DNA of 64,000 bases from Pyxicephalus adspersus (lineage: Eukaryota; Chordata; Amphibia; Anura; Pyxicephalidae), in contig NC_092861.1 of NCBI RefSeq assembly GCF_032062135.1, positions 139,266,438 to 139,330,437 on the forward strand, read 5' to 3'. Of this stretch, positions 22,450 to 32,849 are shown piece after piece (position 1 is the first letter of the stretch; each line of letters starts with the position of its first letter). The notes beneath the pieces were generated by a model, which did not search any database, was not told the origin of the DNA, and was given only the letters and a program-made list of their open reading frames with translations. The position numbers and the translations under genes are program-made.

Positions 22450-22850
22450 CATATTTGGTCCAAAATGCATCTGTACCAAACGGTCTTCTTTGGTATATAG
22501 CAAGAGGAATCAAACAATGAAATATCTGTATTTTTTTGAGTAGGACAGAAATTTTTCTGGCTTTTTTGCAAAATATTAAGAGGTATCAGACTAAAATTTC
22601 TGTATTTTTCACAGTGGGACAGAAAATTTTCCTTAGCAAAAAGTATTTTTTTTGGTAAATAGTAAATCAGACTGAAATATGTGTATTTTTAACAGTAGGA
22701 CAGAATGTCTGTATTTTTTTTTTTACAGTAGGACAGAAATTTTTCTTTAGCAAGAGCAATTTTTTTTTTTTTTTGGTAAATAGCAAGAGCTATCAGACTG
22801 AAATATCTGTATTTTTTTGAGTAGGACAAAAATTTTTCTCCAAGGGCCTC
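22450..22850. repeat. Degenerate tandem repeat upstream of the hAT relic
   Basis: Four to five units of roughly 80-100 bp, each with ATCAGACTGAAATAT, CTGTATTTTTT, AGTAGGACAGAAATTTTTC and a T-run plus GGTAAATAGCAAGAG. Units differ by indels in the T-runs. Placed just 5' of the transposase relic, it may belong to the subterminal region of the transposon. Confidence 0.75.
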
Positions 22851-22869
22851 CATGCACCACGCTGACCAA

Positions 22870-23015
22870 GTAATGGCTCAGACATTCCTTGAAACATTCC
22901 CTGATGATGAATCTTCCAGATCCATGTGTGTCAATTGTAGTAATTGATTCTCCACCAGGGAATGTTTCAGTGAATGTCAGATCCCCTGTTTTTACAGCCC
23001 TGTATCAATCAATCC
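22870..23015. repeat. Copy of the 5125 foldback family
   Basis: AGATCCATGTGTGTCAATTG, GGGAATGTTTCAGTGAATGT and CAGATCCCCTG match the middle and right arm of 5125-5256. The ends are not preserved. Confidence 0.4.
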
Positions 23016-23017
23016 AA

Positions 23018-23965
23018 TTGTTCTGCTCCTTCTCTCCTAATTTTGGGATGGCATTGTCACCCTGCGCTTGCAATAGAAAATATGACTGTCAGTGTAAAAA
23101 CATTTTGCTATTGTCATCATTGGGAATCCTGCCCTGAGAAATGCCATTTAGCCATTCCTTTAGTGCTGAGGCACAAAATGGATATAAAGGAAAATAGTGT
23201 TTTATGAGTTAAAAAAAAAAGTTTTATCCATTATAGCATACTACAGTGTAGCTTGGGTTCATTTTGTTTGAACTCTTCACTTTGGATGCCATACACCACT
23301 TAAAAACCTGAATATTAAAATATATGAACTCTTACCTTTCTTTCTTTTCTTTTTTATAGAAAGAAGTATGTTTTCCTAAAGCAAAGCTCAAGAGGAAGAC
23401 CTAAATTTACTCTGAGTGTAGAAGAAAATGGCTGTTGTTGGTTGGCAATGCGTTCCTTGAGGCACCATCTTTTGTGGTCCTTAGAACACAATTTTCCATT
23501 TCCCGCTTATTAAAGTAAAGTCATGGATGCATCCCTAGTGAGGTACTGCTGTTTTTTTTCTTTATTTAGTCATTGGAATCAATTTCTGAAATACTCTTCT
23601 ACTTAAGGAAAAAAGCAAAGTTGCCATAAAATCCATTTGTGTTAATCTGATAAATATCTGAGTTTGCTAAATCCCATTTTTAAATTCAAAAAAGGTGGAG
23701 GGCCACTTTGCATTTATTTTTAGCTTATTACACTCCCACAGTTTTGACCCACAAGCATGAAGTTTGAGTAGCAAGGAAAAGGGGACAACAATCATCCATG
23801 CCTGCTGTAACCCACTAGGACCTATACATTATATCAACTTCAGGAAAAGTTCAAGAGACAGGGGCCCTTAACACATCTATCCCATCCAAAAACGTATCTA
23901 TACTCAAAGCCACCTTTTCCTGGCACTTGAATCTTAGCAAAGTAGCTAAATCCCAATGAAAAAGA
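23018..23965 (+). repeat. Local duplication, block X (first copy)
   Basis: Matches 28788-29520 in the same orientation: AATAGAAAATATGACTGTCA, AAACATTTTGCTATTGT, TAGCATACTACAG, CATTTGTGTTAATCTGATAA and CCATTGAATCTTAGCAAAG-like words occur in the same order. A GGGACAACAATCATCC-containing interior of X (about 23680-23850) is not found in the second copy. Confidence 0.8.
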
Positions 23966-23999
23966 TGACTTATTTACTTGATAGGAGTAAAAGTATATA

Positions 24000-25135
24000 C
24001 TGCAGCAGATGTTAGGATAAGTGCTAGCTTCTTTATTTTTATTTAGTTTTATTCAGTTTCCCTTACTTGCATGCACTATACCGCCATATTAAGTGTGGGC
24101 AGTGTCCATTTTGTGAACTATTAAAGGAGGAGTGGCAGTTAGTTTGTGTGGCACAGAGGGGAATGAACAGGGGCTCTCTCAGCTATAAATCTGAGGTGAG
24201 TGGGCCCTTTTGTCTTAATCTAACAACGTGGAATAACCCTTCCTAGGATAGGTTTTATTGTTTTTGTACTGGTGGGAGGGAAGTCCCTATCTGGAAATAC
24301 AGAAACACATGGGAAATACAGAGGTGTCAAGGGAAGAGCTTTAATGTTCTTAATCAATAAAAAAAATACAATTATATAGGTTTCCTGGGCCTTGTGGTGA
24401 GACCAGCCTGTCTCAGAAGGGGTAACCATGGAAATGCACCTCAAGGAGAGGTAACCAGGGAAATGACCTCTGCATCTGAGAGGTAACCATGGAAACAACC
24501 ACTTCATCTCTGAGGGGAGGTAACCTGCAAAACAACCACTGCATCTCTGAGGGGAGGTAACATGGCCTCCCAATATCTGAGGAGAGTTAACCAGGTGAAG
24601 TACTTCTACACCTATGGAGTGGTTACCATAAAAAAAACACTATCTCTTAACCTAGAAAACCAGGAATACCACTGTATCATCATGATAGGTAACCATGGAA
24701 ACACCCACTGCACCTCTGAGGAGAGGCAACCATAGAGCCTATTGCTGCAAATTCTGAGGAGAGGTAACCAGGGAAAAAAAACACAGAATCTCTGAAGAAT
24801 AGGTAACCATGGAAACAACTACCTTATCTCTATGGAGCCGTAACCAGGGAAATGACCACTGAGCCCCTTCAGAGAGGTAACTAGGAAAACACTAGGAATA
24901 TGTCACTTTCACATACTGGGATTGAAACTATTTTGTATTAAAGTATTCCACCTTATATGTGTGCTGAGAGAACCTCTTGTTTTTTTTTTTTTTGTTTTTT
25001 TTTGTCAAAATATATTCTGTCATCAAGTGACAATACACTTTTGGAAAATACTATTGTCTTTGAAATAGATAATGAGAACAGAATTGGTATTGAAGTGTAG
25101 ATAGATAGCAGAATTTGGTTACAAACCCCTAAAAC
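24000..25135 (+). repeat. Local duplication, block Y (first copy)
   Basis: Matches 26427-26880: TTTATTTAGTTTTATTCAGT, TATACCGCCATATTAAGTG, GGAGGAGTGGCAGTTAG, ATATGTCACTTTCACATAC, ATTCCACCTTATATGTGTGC and TAGCAGAATTTGGTTACAAA are shared in order. The copy here holds a much larger minisatellite. Confidence 0.8.
24412..24893. repeat. Minisatellite with GGTAACCA(T/G)GGAAA units
   Basis: About 11-13 imperfect units of roughly 35-45 bp, each with GAGGTAACCAGGGAAA or GGTAACCATGGAAACAAC followed by CACTGCATCTCTGAGG. Unit length and sequence drift, so it is old. Only about three units survive at 26586-26665. The minus-strand frames across it (24220-24573, 24612-24818) encode repeated FPWLP-type words and are artefacts. 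Confidence 0.85.
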
Positions 25136-25200
25136 AACATCTACATTTTTAGATTGCAGTGTAAGATTTACTTGCAAAAAAAAACAGTGGTAAAAAGCAA

Positions 25201-25742
25201 TTAACCTCCTGGTGGTTTATTTCTGTCCGGTTTTAGGTCTAAAAGTGGTACATTATATAATGCGGTACAGTATAATATAATAGTATAATAAAGTTTGAAA
25301 CACAAAATCATGTCAAAATGATAAATACATTTAAGAAAAAAACATTTTTTTTTTTAATTTTTATTTTTTAAAATAAATAAATAAATACTTTTGCTACTAT
25401 ATAATACTGTAAAATAAATGTGTGTGTGTGAAGGGCAATGTACTGCTTTTAGGCATATAAATCCACTGTATTGCATTCAATACAGTTATTCTGTAAATTT
25501 AAATTTCCCGCCGCACCCCCAACGGAGCGTCCGCACGCACTGACATCACCATTCCCCGATGACTTATCGGATGTGGAGTACGCCTGCCGGAGGAAAAAAG
25601 AGGAAGCATAGGATGATGGAGGACATGGGCGATCATGTAAGGTTTGTTTTATCATTGTTTTACATTGGTTTACCTACCCCGAGTGTGACTGGGGGTTACC
25701 GTTCTCAGCATCTTTTTTCTACCCCGCTGTTTGGAATGTCAG
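25201..25742. mobile_element. TTAA MITE, right end lost
   Basis: Starts TTAACCTCCTGGTGG and has AAAGTGGTACATTATATAAT, matching AAAAGTGGTACATTTAAAAT in the copy at 3925. CTACCCCGAGTGTGACTGGG near 25674 corresponds to the right-hand CCGAGCCACACTCGGG region of that copy, but the CCTCC terminus and TTAA are missing. An A/T-rich expansion fills 25330-25390. Confidence 0.65.
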
Positions 25743-26425
25743 GAGTGATGCCAAAATTTTGTGCCTTAGGTTTATACTAAAGTCAATGTAGTTTTTTAGA
25801 TGTAATTAGGTACCTTGGTTTATATTTGAGTATATATGTTTTTTATGCTGGTGAACAGGTCTTTGCTGGTCAGGCAGCATTTAGATGGCCTTTTCATTTT
25901 GACAAAAGTAAAGTGAAGGGATGGGATTATGAATCCTTTTACTTTACAGTACAATATGATTGTTAAGACTATGAGGGTCCAAACACACAATGCTGCATTT
26001 GTTTATGACTGCGCTAATTTACAGGTGGCTGAAAAAAAAAGCTAACAGAGAGTTTATTTATTTATTTTTTTAAAACTGCTTCTAAACACTTAAAAACTCT
26101 GGCACAAATATCTCTAAGAGTTCTTGCCTATGAAGGCGAAAGAAAGGGACAGCAAATTACCTGTGGGTTTTTTTGCGATTTTGAGTTGTAAAACAGCAGC
26201 TATAAAAATGCTTGCAAAACAGTTAACATTGGCCCATTCAATATCCAAAGGCCACCTCTGACGCCTCCATGGACATTAGTAGGAAATGTTTCAAATGCCT
26301 AAAAGAGCTTATTAGACATTTTTAGGTGTTTTTTTTTTAAATGTCTTGAAATATTTAATAAAATAGATATAAAAAATATCCTGAAAATATATTATGCATA
26401 TTGTGACTTTGGCTTATAAGTGCCA
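25743..26425. other. Unique DNA, no gene recognised
   Basis: Includes A and T runs near 26030-26070 and 26330. A possible weak repeat at 25979-26330 (words GCATTTGTTTATGACTGC and CCACCTCTGACGCC) could not be bounded. Confidence 0.4.
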
Positions 26426-26426
26426 T

Positions 26427-26789
26427 ACTGAAGCAGATGGTAGTATAAAAGTTTGCTTGTTTATTTTTTATTTAGTTTTATTTAGTTTCTCTTACTTAGA
26501 TACAATATACCGCCATATTAGGTGTGGGCAGTGGACATTTTGTGAACTAATAATGTAAGGGAGGAGTGGCAGTCAGTTTGTGTGACAAGGTAACCAGGGG
26601 AACTACCCGTGCATCTCTAAGAGCGGTAACCAGGGAAATTCCCAGAGAGGTAACCAGGAAAGCACTGGGAATATGTCACTTTGAGATACTGTGATTGAAA
26701 CTATCTTGTACTGAAATATTCCACCTTATATGTGTGCTGAGAGAACCTCTTTTTTATTTGTTGCTAAAAAAAAATATCAATAGTGATGA

Positions 26790-26853
<64 letters not shown>

Positions 26854-26880
26854 CAGAATTTTGTTACAAACCTTTAAAAT
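26427..26880 (+). repeat. Local duplication, block Y' (second copy)
   Basis: Same order of words as 24000-25135, with the minisatellite contracted to three units (26586-26665) and a (TA)n expansion at 26795-26852 where the first copy has a GATAGATAG stretch. Confidence 0.8.
26795..26852. repeat. (TA)n microsatellite
   Basis: About 58 bases of uninterrupted TA. It is absent at the matching position of the first copy, so it arose or grew after the duplication. Confidence 0.95.
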
Positions 26881-27736
26881 TACTACTTTACATACTTCCA
26901 ACAGAAGGTTCTATGGGAAAGGAACCCCACAGAGCATTAAAGCCTGCCATGTTAAATCCCCTCTCCTCTATTCAAAAGAAATGGGAAAATGCCACTGTAA
27001 ATGTTGTGGGTACCTTAATAGGCAGGCCATTTATTTAATTTCTAGGAGTATGCTTTCATTATTTTAAGAAATTACACCAGTGGTTTAGCACAGGCAGCAT
27101 TTAATGGGAGTAGAAAGCAATTCTGAAAAAAAAACTGTCATATTTAGAAATTAAATTATTTGTATATTATTAGATCTATCTACATGCATAATTGTGTATA
27201 TTTTGGGATGTGACTCTTTCATGCATGTAGCTTGTACATTGACTAGTGAGCAGCTTGATGATAAATTTTAAATAAAATATATGTTTATATGCGCATCTGT
27301 GAGGTCACACTATACCATTTTCTGTTAAGTTTGCTCTGTCTATCCTTCCTATATGCTGCCAAAAATTTTATTGAGTACCTAAACTCACTGTGAAGAATAA
27401 AGCCTTGAATATGTCCATTTGTAGCTATAACATCTGATCTTACACGCTGCACTTTGTATTGCTTTCAAACCTGTTAAAACTTTATTGGCTTTGTTTTTTA
27501 TAATAACTCACTAGCAAATGTGTGCTCATTTCAGATTGGGCAAAGCTTGGATGGTGAGAGAAGGGGAGATGGGGAGTATGCGGGTTCAGTGGTGCGATTG
27601 GAGGAAAGATGGGGGATTTTTGTGCAGATACGGTTATGAGAGCAGAAAAATAACTTTGTGATAGTAATGATTTACTACCAGTACAATCTTTCTTTTCCTA
27701 AATCTCTGAATACTTACTTTTCAATAGGATCCTTTA
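26881..27736. other. Unique DNA; AATAAA on the minus strand near 27481
   Basis: No gene recognised. TTTATT at 27481-27486 is an AATAAA hexamer on the minus strand, about 250 bases past the stop of the small minus-strand ORF. This is compatible with polyadenylation but common by chance. Confidence 0.4.
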
Positions 27737-28004
27737 CTAAGTTAAGCTGTCAAAGTCAAAGCCAGCCTGTGCACTGTCTACCTGTCTGGTGCAAGGCACC
27801 TCACTGGTGAGGTTGATGTTGGACTGTGCACTGCATTCTTTTCTCCCCTTCTTCTTTGGAGGAGTAGTTGAACAACTTTGTGGTGCCGATCTCTTGTTTG
27901 TCAATGTGGACGCAATGTTTTTAAGTCCTCTCAACAGAGCACCAAATCTGCCCACTTTTCCTGGCAGATTTCTTTAGAGAGCTTTCTGGATAGAGAGTCT
28001 CCAT
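27737..28004 (-). pseudogene. Small basic ORF with upstream TATA box, one-base frame break
   Basis: On the minus strand an ATG at 28004-28002 opens a frame starting METLYPESS with a basic KKSARK stretch, which stops after 27 codons. One base off, a 72-codon frame continues (GRFGALLRGLKNIAS, then a nuclear-signal-like PPKKKGRK and a C-terminus GFDFDSLT) to the TAG at 27739-27737. The two frames meet at an AAAA run near 27958, so one extra A explains the break; it may be a real mutation or a sequencing error. The longer frame itself begins with GTG, not ATG. Splice-donor-like AAAGTAAGT occurs before the ORF (near 28050) and just after it (near 27715). The family is not recognised, so no function is proposed. 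Confidence 0.35.
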
Positions 28005-28141
28005 AAAGAGCTTTGAACTGCTGTAGATTTTAGATTTTCCCTCCACTTACTTTTCACTATAAGAAGCTTACAATGAAAATGACACGGAGAGCAATGTGAT
28101 CACTAGCAAACACAAAGTGACTAGATTTAGCTGAGCAACTA

Positions 28142-28151
28142 CTTATAAAGG
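28142..28151 (-). promoter_or_regulatory. TATA box candidate of the small minus-strand locus
   Basis: CCTTTATAAG on the minus strand, about 140 bases upstream of the candidate ATG. A TGATGTCATAAG word (CRE/AP-1-like) lies about 15 bases further upstream. Start of transcription would be expected near 28115, which leaves a 110-base leader. Confidence 0.35.
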
Positions 28152-28204
28152 CTTGCGCTTATGACATCACACCAAGGCTTGAATGTCAGCAGAGTAAAAG
28201 CACC

Positions 28205-28760
28205 AGATCCCCATAGCCCCTTGGACACGTAAGACACAATGCATATATGAAGCTGTAGGGCCGACTAGTGGGGTTATTATCTGTCTCAGATACACGCAAA
28301 TGTTGCTTTAGACAAAACAGCAACGAAGGGTTTTACCAGGGCCCCAATTGCCATCTTTGTACTATCAAAGGCCTCCATTGGAGATCACCATGATTGGTTA
28401 GGGCCACATTCAGGTATATTTTTTTATGTGTCTTCAAATTTTTTCATTTCAAATTGGCTGCAGTTTTTTTTGGTCTGTTATGGAGATTTGTGGTATCTTG
28501 TTTTACTGATACTGATGTAATTGGGGAAAAAAGTGAAGGTACATCCAAATGTTGGTTTACAGGGGATGCCCCTTCACCAAATTAAAAAAAAAAAAAATCA
28601 CTCTTCCTTTTTGGGCTACTGGACAGAAAGTGATTGGAAATCAATAATCTGTATTGTATCTGTACAGATTATTGAACAAATAAAGAACTCTGGTAAAGGG
28701 AAGTGAATGGGATGTTTTACATTACTGTGAATACCCTGTGATTTGTAAAATTGATCGACT
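28205..28760. other. Unique DNA, no gene recognised
   Basis: Plus-strand frames at 28394-28585 and 28521-28706 overlap and look random. (ATCA)n-like repeat at 28764-28786. Confidence 0.45.
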
Positions 28761-28787
28761 GAATTAATCAATCAATCAATCAATCAA

Positions 28788-29520
28788 AATGTTCTGCCCC
28801 TTGTCTCCTAGTTTTGGGATGATATTGTCACCCTGCACTCACAATAGAAAATATGACTGTCAGTGTAAAAACATTTTGCTATTGTTATCATTTGGAATCT
28901 TGCCCTGAGAAATGCAATTTAGCCATTCCTTTAGTGCTGAGGTACAAAAAGGACAAAAAGAATAGTGTTTTATACGTTAAAAAAAGTTTTATTTATTATA
29001 GCATACTACAGCATAGCTTTGGTTAACCTTGTTTGAACTCTTTACTTTGGATGCCACACACAACTTTAAAACCTGAATATTAAATTATATGAACTCTTAC
29101 CTTTCTTTTCTTTTTTTTTTTTTAAGGAAGAAGTATATCCTCTCCATCATCTTCTACCTAGGGAAAAAAGCAAAATTGCCATACAATCCATTTGTGTTAA
29201 TCTGATAAATATCTGAGTTTGCTATAATATACTTCGAGCTATAGCTGCCTAATTTTTAAGTGACTTTCAAATTCCCTGAACTTAGTATTGCTTCCAAAAT
29301 TGCTGGGGAGCTCAGAAAACCTACACGAATATGCTCTAAATTATTTTTTTTTTACAAAAGCATGTGGTTTTCAAAAAAAAAAAAAAGGTTTGGTAGAAAA
29401 GACAGGGGCTCTTCTCACATCCATCCCATCCAAAAAAGGGCAATTTTTTCTATACTCAAAGCCATTTCCTGGCCATTGAATCTTAGCAAAGTTGCTAAAC
29501 CCTAATGAAAAAGATGACTT
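28788..29520 (+). repeat. Local duplication, block X' (second copy)
   Basis: Collinear with 23018-23965 (see that entry). It lacks some interior sequence and has its own insertion around 29226-29340. The block ends shortly before the hAT MITE at 29563. Confidence 0.8.
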
Positions 29521-29554
29521 ATTGGCTAGAGATTTGTATTATGTAGGCACTTCT

Positions 29555-29993
29555 CTTTATGGTAGGGGTCGGCAAATTTTCACAATAGACCATTTCCGGG
29601 GTGGGCCGGATCACACTAGGCCAGACTCTGAGTCCTGCCTTAATGGCTCCGCCCACCACCAGGGAACGCCCCCTGAAGTGAAATCCCTCTCCTTCATATG
29701 CATTGTGTAGGAGAGGGATTTCCCTTCAGAATGCCTTCCCTATTTACCGCGCCGGGGGAAGTATCAATGCCGTCCACGGGAAATAGGGAAGCAACAGCAA
29801 GGAGGCGGCTCCGTTAGTTCCCAACGCCTCCTGGCTTCAGTGCCAAAAGCGGTAACCCATAGCCACACTTGGGGTAGAATTGTAAAGGCCTGCGGCTTAC
29901 TCCGGATCGGCCAGGTGGCGTTAGGCCGGAACGAACTACTGGCTAGGCCGTATCTGGCCCAAAGGCCTGAGTTTGCCGACTCCTGCTTTATGG
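29555..29993. mobile_element. hAT MITE, 423 bp, with perfect 8-bp target duplication
   Basis: Element 29563-29985. Left end TAGGGGTCGGCAAA, right end TTTGCCGACTCCTG, which are inverted. The 8-bp CTTTATGG flanks it at 29555-29562 and 29986-29993, as expected for hAT. The inside is GC-rich, with an inverted pair (GAAATCCCTCTCC and GGAGAGGGATTTC at 29679-29722), and a nested TTAA-type MITE at 29823-29922. The frames 29764-30018 and 29840-30043 are shadows of this repeat. Confidence 0.9.
29823..29922. mobile_element. TTAA-type MITE nested in the hAT element
   Basis: Left AACGCCTCCTGG and right CCAGGTGGCGTT are inverted (one mismatch). The inside (CAGTGCCAAAA, GGGGTAGAATTGTAAAGGCC, TGCGGCTT) matches 32718-32790, within a free-standing copy. 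The TTAA flanks have decayed to CCAA and TTAG. Confidence 0.65.
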
Positions 29994-30207
29994 CTGTATC
30001 ATTCAGCATTAAAGCCATGGAACAATATATGCAGAACTTATAGCATTTTCTTCTTTCTTACTGGTAGAACATTGGTGAACAGTGGGGCAGCTGGGTATTA
30101 ATTTCTTTCTTTCTGGGGAACTCTTACCCAGATAAAAAGAGGGAAAAGCAGGGTCACTATAAGCAATTATACACTGCGGACATATAGTTTTGTTGATAAT
30201 GTTAACA

Positions 30208-30224
30208 CCCCCCCCCCCCCCCCC
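30208..30224. repeat. Poly-C run (17)
   Basis: Seventeen consecutive C on the plus strand. Such runs are prone to length error. Confidence 0.9.
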
Positions 30225-32329
30225 TCCCATAGCTATATTATTTTTAACACATTTCTAAGAATATAGTTAGTTTTCAGTTAGGATGATGATTTCACCTGGA
30301 TAGCAGGAATCCCTGCATGTGGCCAAAAGATGCATCTACTCCTGTAAACATCTTGAAAATGGTGACATTAAGTACATTGTACATTGGTGATATTGTAGCG
30401 TTCCTCCACTTCAACCTGAAAATGGAGGGCAGGAGTTGGTACATTGCTTTGACAGTATGGAAAGCTAACAAAAAGACTAACTGTTAAATAAAGCAGTTGA
30501 TAAACTTCATACAGAGCAGTAATGATAGTCTAAGAATATTTGGTAGGAGCGGCAGACCACAGTTGGGCCCTGCCACCTTAGCACATTGTGTTACAATCAT
30601 TGTTGGTGGTTCCTTCTACAAAAGTTAGCTAAATAAATAGTGTTGAAAGGCATCCTGTTTTAATGGCAGATGACATAGTGAAGTGTATCCTTTCAAAAGA
30701 TGTTTCTTACTGCTTGTTATTTATAATAAAATATAGAGGCTTTAGTGGTCATATGATGCCAGAACTTTAATTTATTAGGATTTTATAGGTATAGGCCCCC
30801 ATATAGGTGCTTTTGGTTAAAAAAAATCTTATATAATCATATTCATTGTTGGAGCCTTAAATTATTGGCATGGTAATCAGATGCTTTAGGACTTGATTTG
30901 TTTCACATATGAACAGCAAAGCTTTATCAGGAGTACAAACAGCAGTAAATGTAATTTATCCTAATATATACACCCTGCATCTGATAAAACTAGGAGGTGT
31001 TGGTTGGACATGAAGATTGAGCAACAATGTAAGTATTAAATCCTTAAACTGGGACCTTTGTCTCCATCTTCAGCAATAAGATGTGTGGCTGGGCTTCTAC
31101 ACCTGGTAATCTCTAAAGCCCCATTTAGCTCCAGTTTAAATTAGCTAAAAACTTTTCAGGTATATCAAAACAGAATCTCTTACAGTATGTCTGAAGCAAG
31201 GTAGAAAAGCCTATCCTCTGTCACCATGAAGGGGAGTGGGACTTGTATTGTATGTGGGAAAGCAGTGAACTCTTGCTTAGGTTTCTCAGCCTTCCCTGGA
31301 TGATCTTTTTACCTCAAATTTGGAACCCATCTGGTGTATTTCTCAGCCCTTTTCCTCTAGCCCTATCTACCTGGAAATAGGGTGGGGGTTCCTGGTTGTA
31401 TGTCAGTCTATGTCATCTCCAGACGCCATCCCTTGCATACTTAAATCCTGGGGGGGACCAAGTGCTGATAGGGCACGACTTGACTCCTAAGGCTGAGCAG
31501 AGAAAGTCCATTAAGAGAGTTTGGTTGATTGGAGCCTGGGTAGAAAACTGCCACTCAGGAGTTACCCTCAGGAGCAATGGGGTTGATTATTGGTGTTTCA
31601 CAAAGTTGTGTGAAATATCTCCCTGTAAGGGATGTGTTATATAGCTTAGTAAATGAGATAAAGCTCTTTCCTGTTTTTTTTTTTTTTTTTTTTTAGATAC
31701 CTTCATGTGATTGGGTATTCTTTGCAAAATGAGCTATCACCACATCCACTAAGATAAATAAACTATCTCTTATAAGGTGAGAATATACCTTAGTAAGTGA
31801 GCAACCTAAATTTCTTTGTAAATGGCCACCAACGTGTTTTTCTGTTACATGCCTACTTATCTCAGCAGTCAAGTGGTCATGCTGCCCATTAATTATGGTC
31901 AAATATTTTGGTATTTAAAGTTTAAGAAAACTAGTCTTCTTTTGTGCTGTATTCTTTGGTACTGCCTATTTCTTTGTCTTATGTTTTTAAGATTGTCCAT
32001 TTGCTGCCACACTGCCTAATTGTCCACAAACCTAATTGGTTGTGGTTTTTGAAAACCAATTGTCACAATTGTATTTTGCCCAGGCAATGTCAGTATTGTG
32101 TCTTTGGTATCTATATACTATCCTGGCCTGTATGCCGCCTATGTATCATAACAAATGCTGGTTTGTTGGTCACATCAAAATTGTAAATATTTTACTTATA
32201 TTAGCGCAAATCTCCCTAACCTGCTCAATCTTGTGTTCACTGGGTTGAGTACTGTATCTGTACAGGATACAAGCTTAAGCTACATTCACAGTGCTGGGCT
32301 TGTACATACTTTTTATGTTTCCCCCCTCA
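30225..32329. other. About 2.1 kb without a recognisable gene
   Basis: Only short frames with no family features, T-run at 31674-31694. The 123-codon plus frame 32155-32526 ends in low-complexity Pro/Ser/Thr sequence and is not supported as a gene. Confidence 0.45.
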
Positions 32330-32530
32330 GCCAAAACTATCGACCAACTCAACTACCCTGCTCGACCCCCGACTACCCCCCCACCCCAACACCCTACCAT
32401 GCCCACCATCTTTTATCACCTTCCTTCCGACTTCTTTCAAGTCTACCTTCCAACCAGTCCCTCACTGACACCTCCTTCTACTTTTACCCTTCACTCCCAG
32501 TCTCCACTTCCCACCATGTTATGTAGGCCC
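32330..32530 (+). repeat. Pyrimidine-rich stretch (possible LINE 3' region relic)
   Basis: CT-rich with CCCCCCACCCC. Texture resembles the region upstream of the LINE tail (34100-34215), but no shared words of length were found. Confidence 0.3.
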
Positions 32531-32673
32531 TATGCTTATTTTGTTTTTACTGCCTCCCTTTAGTGATAGAATACAAAGTACAGGGTTCACTACCAGTTAT
32601 CTACAACCTTGACAAACGCAATGGTCATATATAAGGTACGTGCTTGAAACCTGTGATTTATCAGACTGTCCTT

Positions 32674-32846
32674 TTAACCTCCCTGGGAGTATTCCCAAGT
32701 ATGGCCTGAGGTTAATTTTCAGTGCCAAAAAAAGTGTAACCCCAAGCCACACCAGGGGTAGAATTCTAAAGGCCTGCGGCTTCCTCCAGCAATGCCCAGC
32801 CGGCATCCGCATCCCCCGGCGATGCCTGCTCCCCAGGGAGGTTTAA
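32674..32846. mobile_element. Short TTAA MITE
   Basis: TTAA at 32674-32677 and 32843-32846. Left end CCTCCCTGGGAG, right end (minus strand) CCTCCCTGGGGAG preceded by an extra base: near-perfect inverted termini. This is a deletion derivative of the family at 3925 and lacks the splice-donor-like segment. Confidence 0.8.
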
Positions 32847-32849
32847 TAA

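Noticed and set aside
24220..24818. Minus-strand frames with repeated FPWLP words
   Set aside because: Shadows of the GGTAACCATGG minisatellite.
24412..24893. CRISPR-like array
   Set aside because: Repeat units vary in length and sequence and have no unique equal-length spacers. The host is a eukaryote; it is a minisatellite.
29764..30043. Frames of 67-84 codons on both strands
   Set aside because: They lie mostly in the hAT MITE.
30208..30224. G-quadruplex
   Set aside because: A single run of C/G without spaced repeats gives no standard quadruplex pattern.
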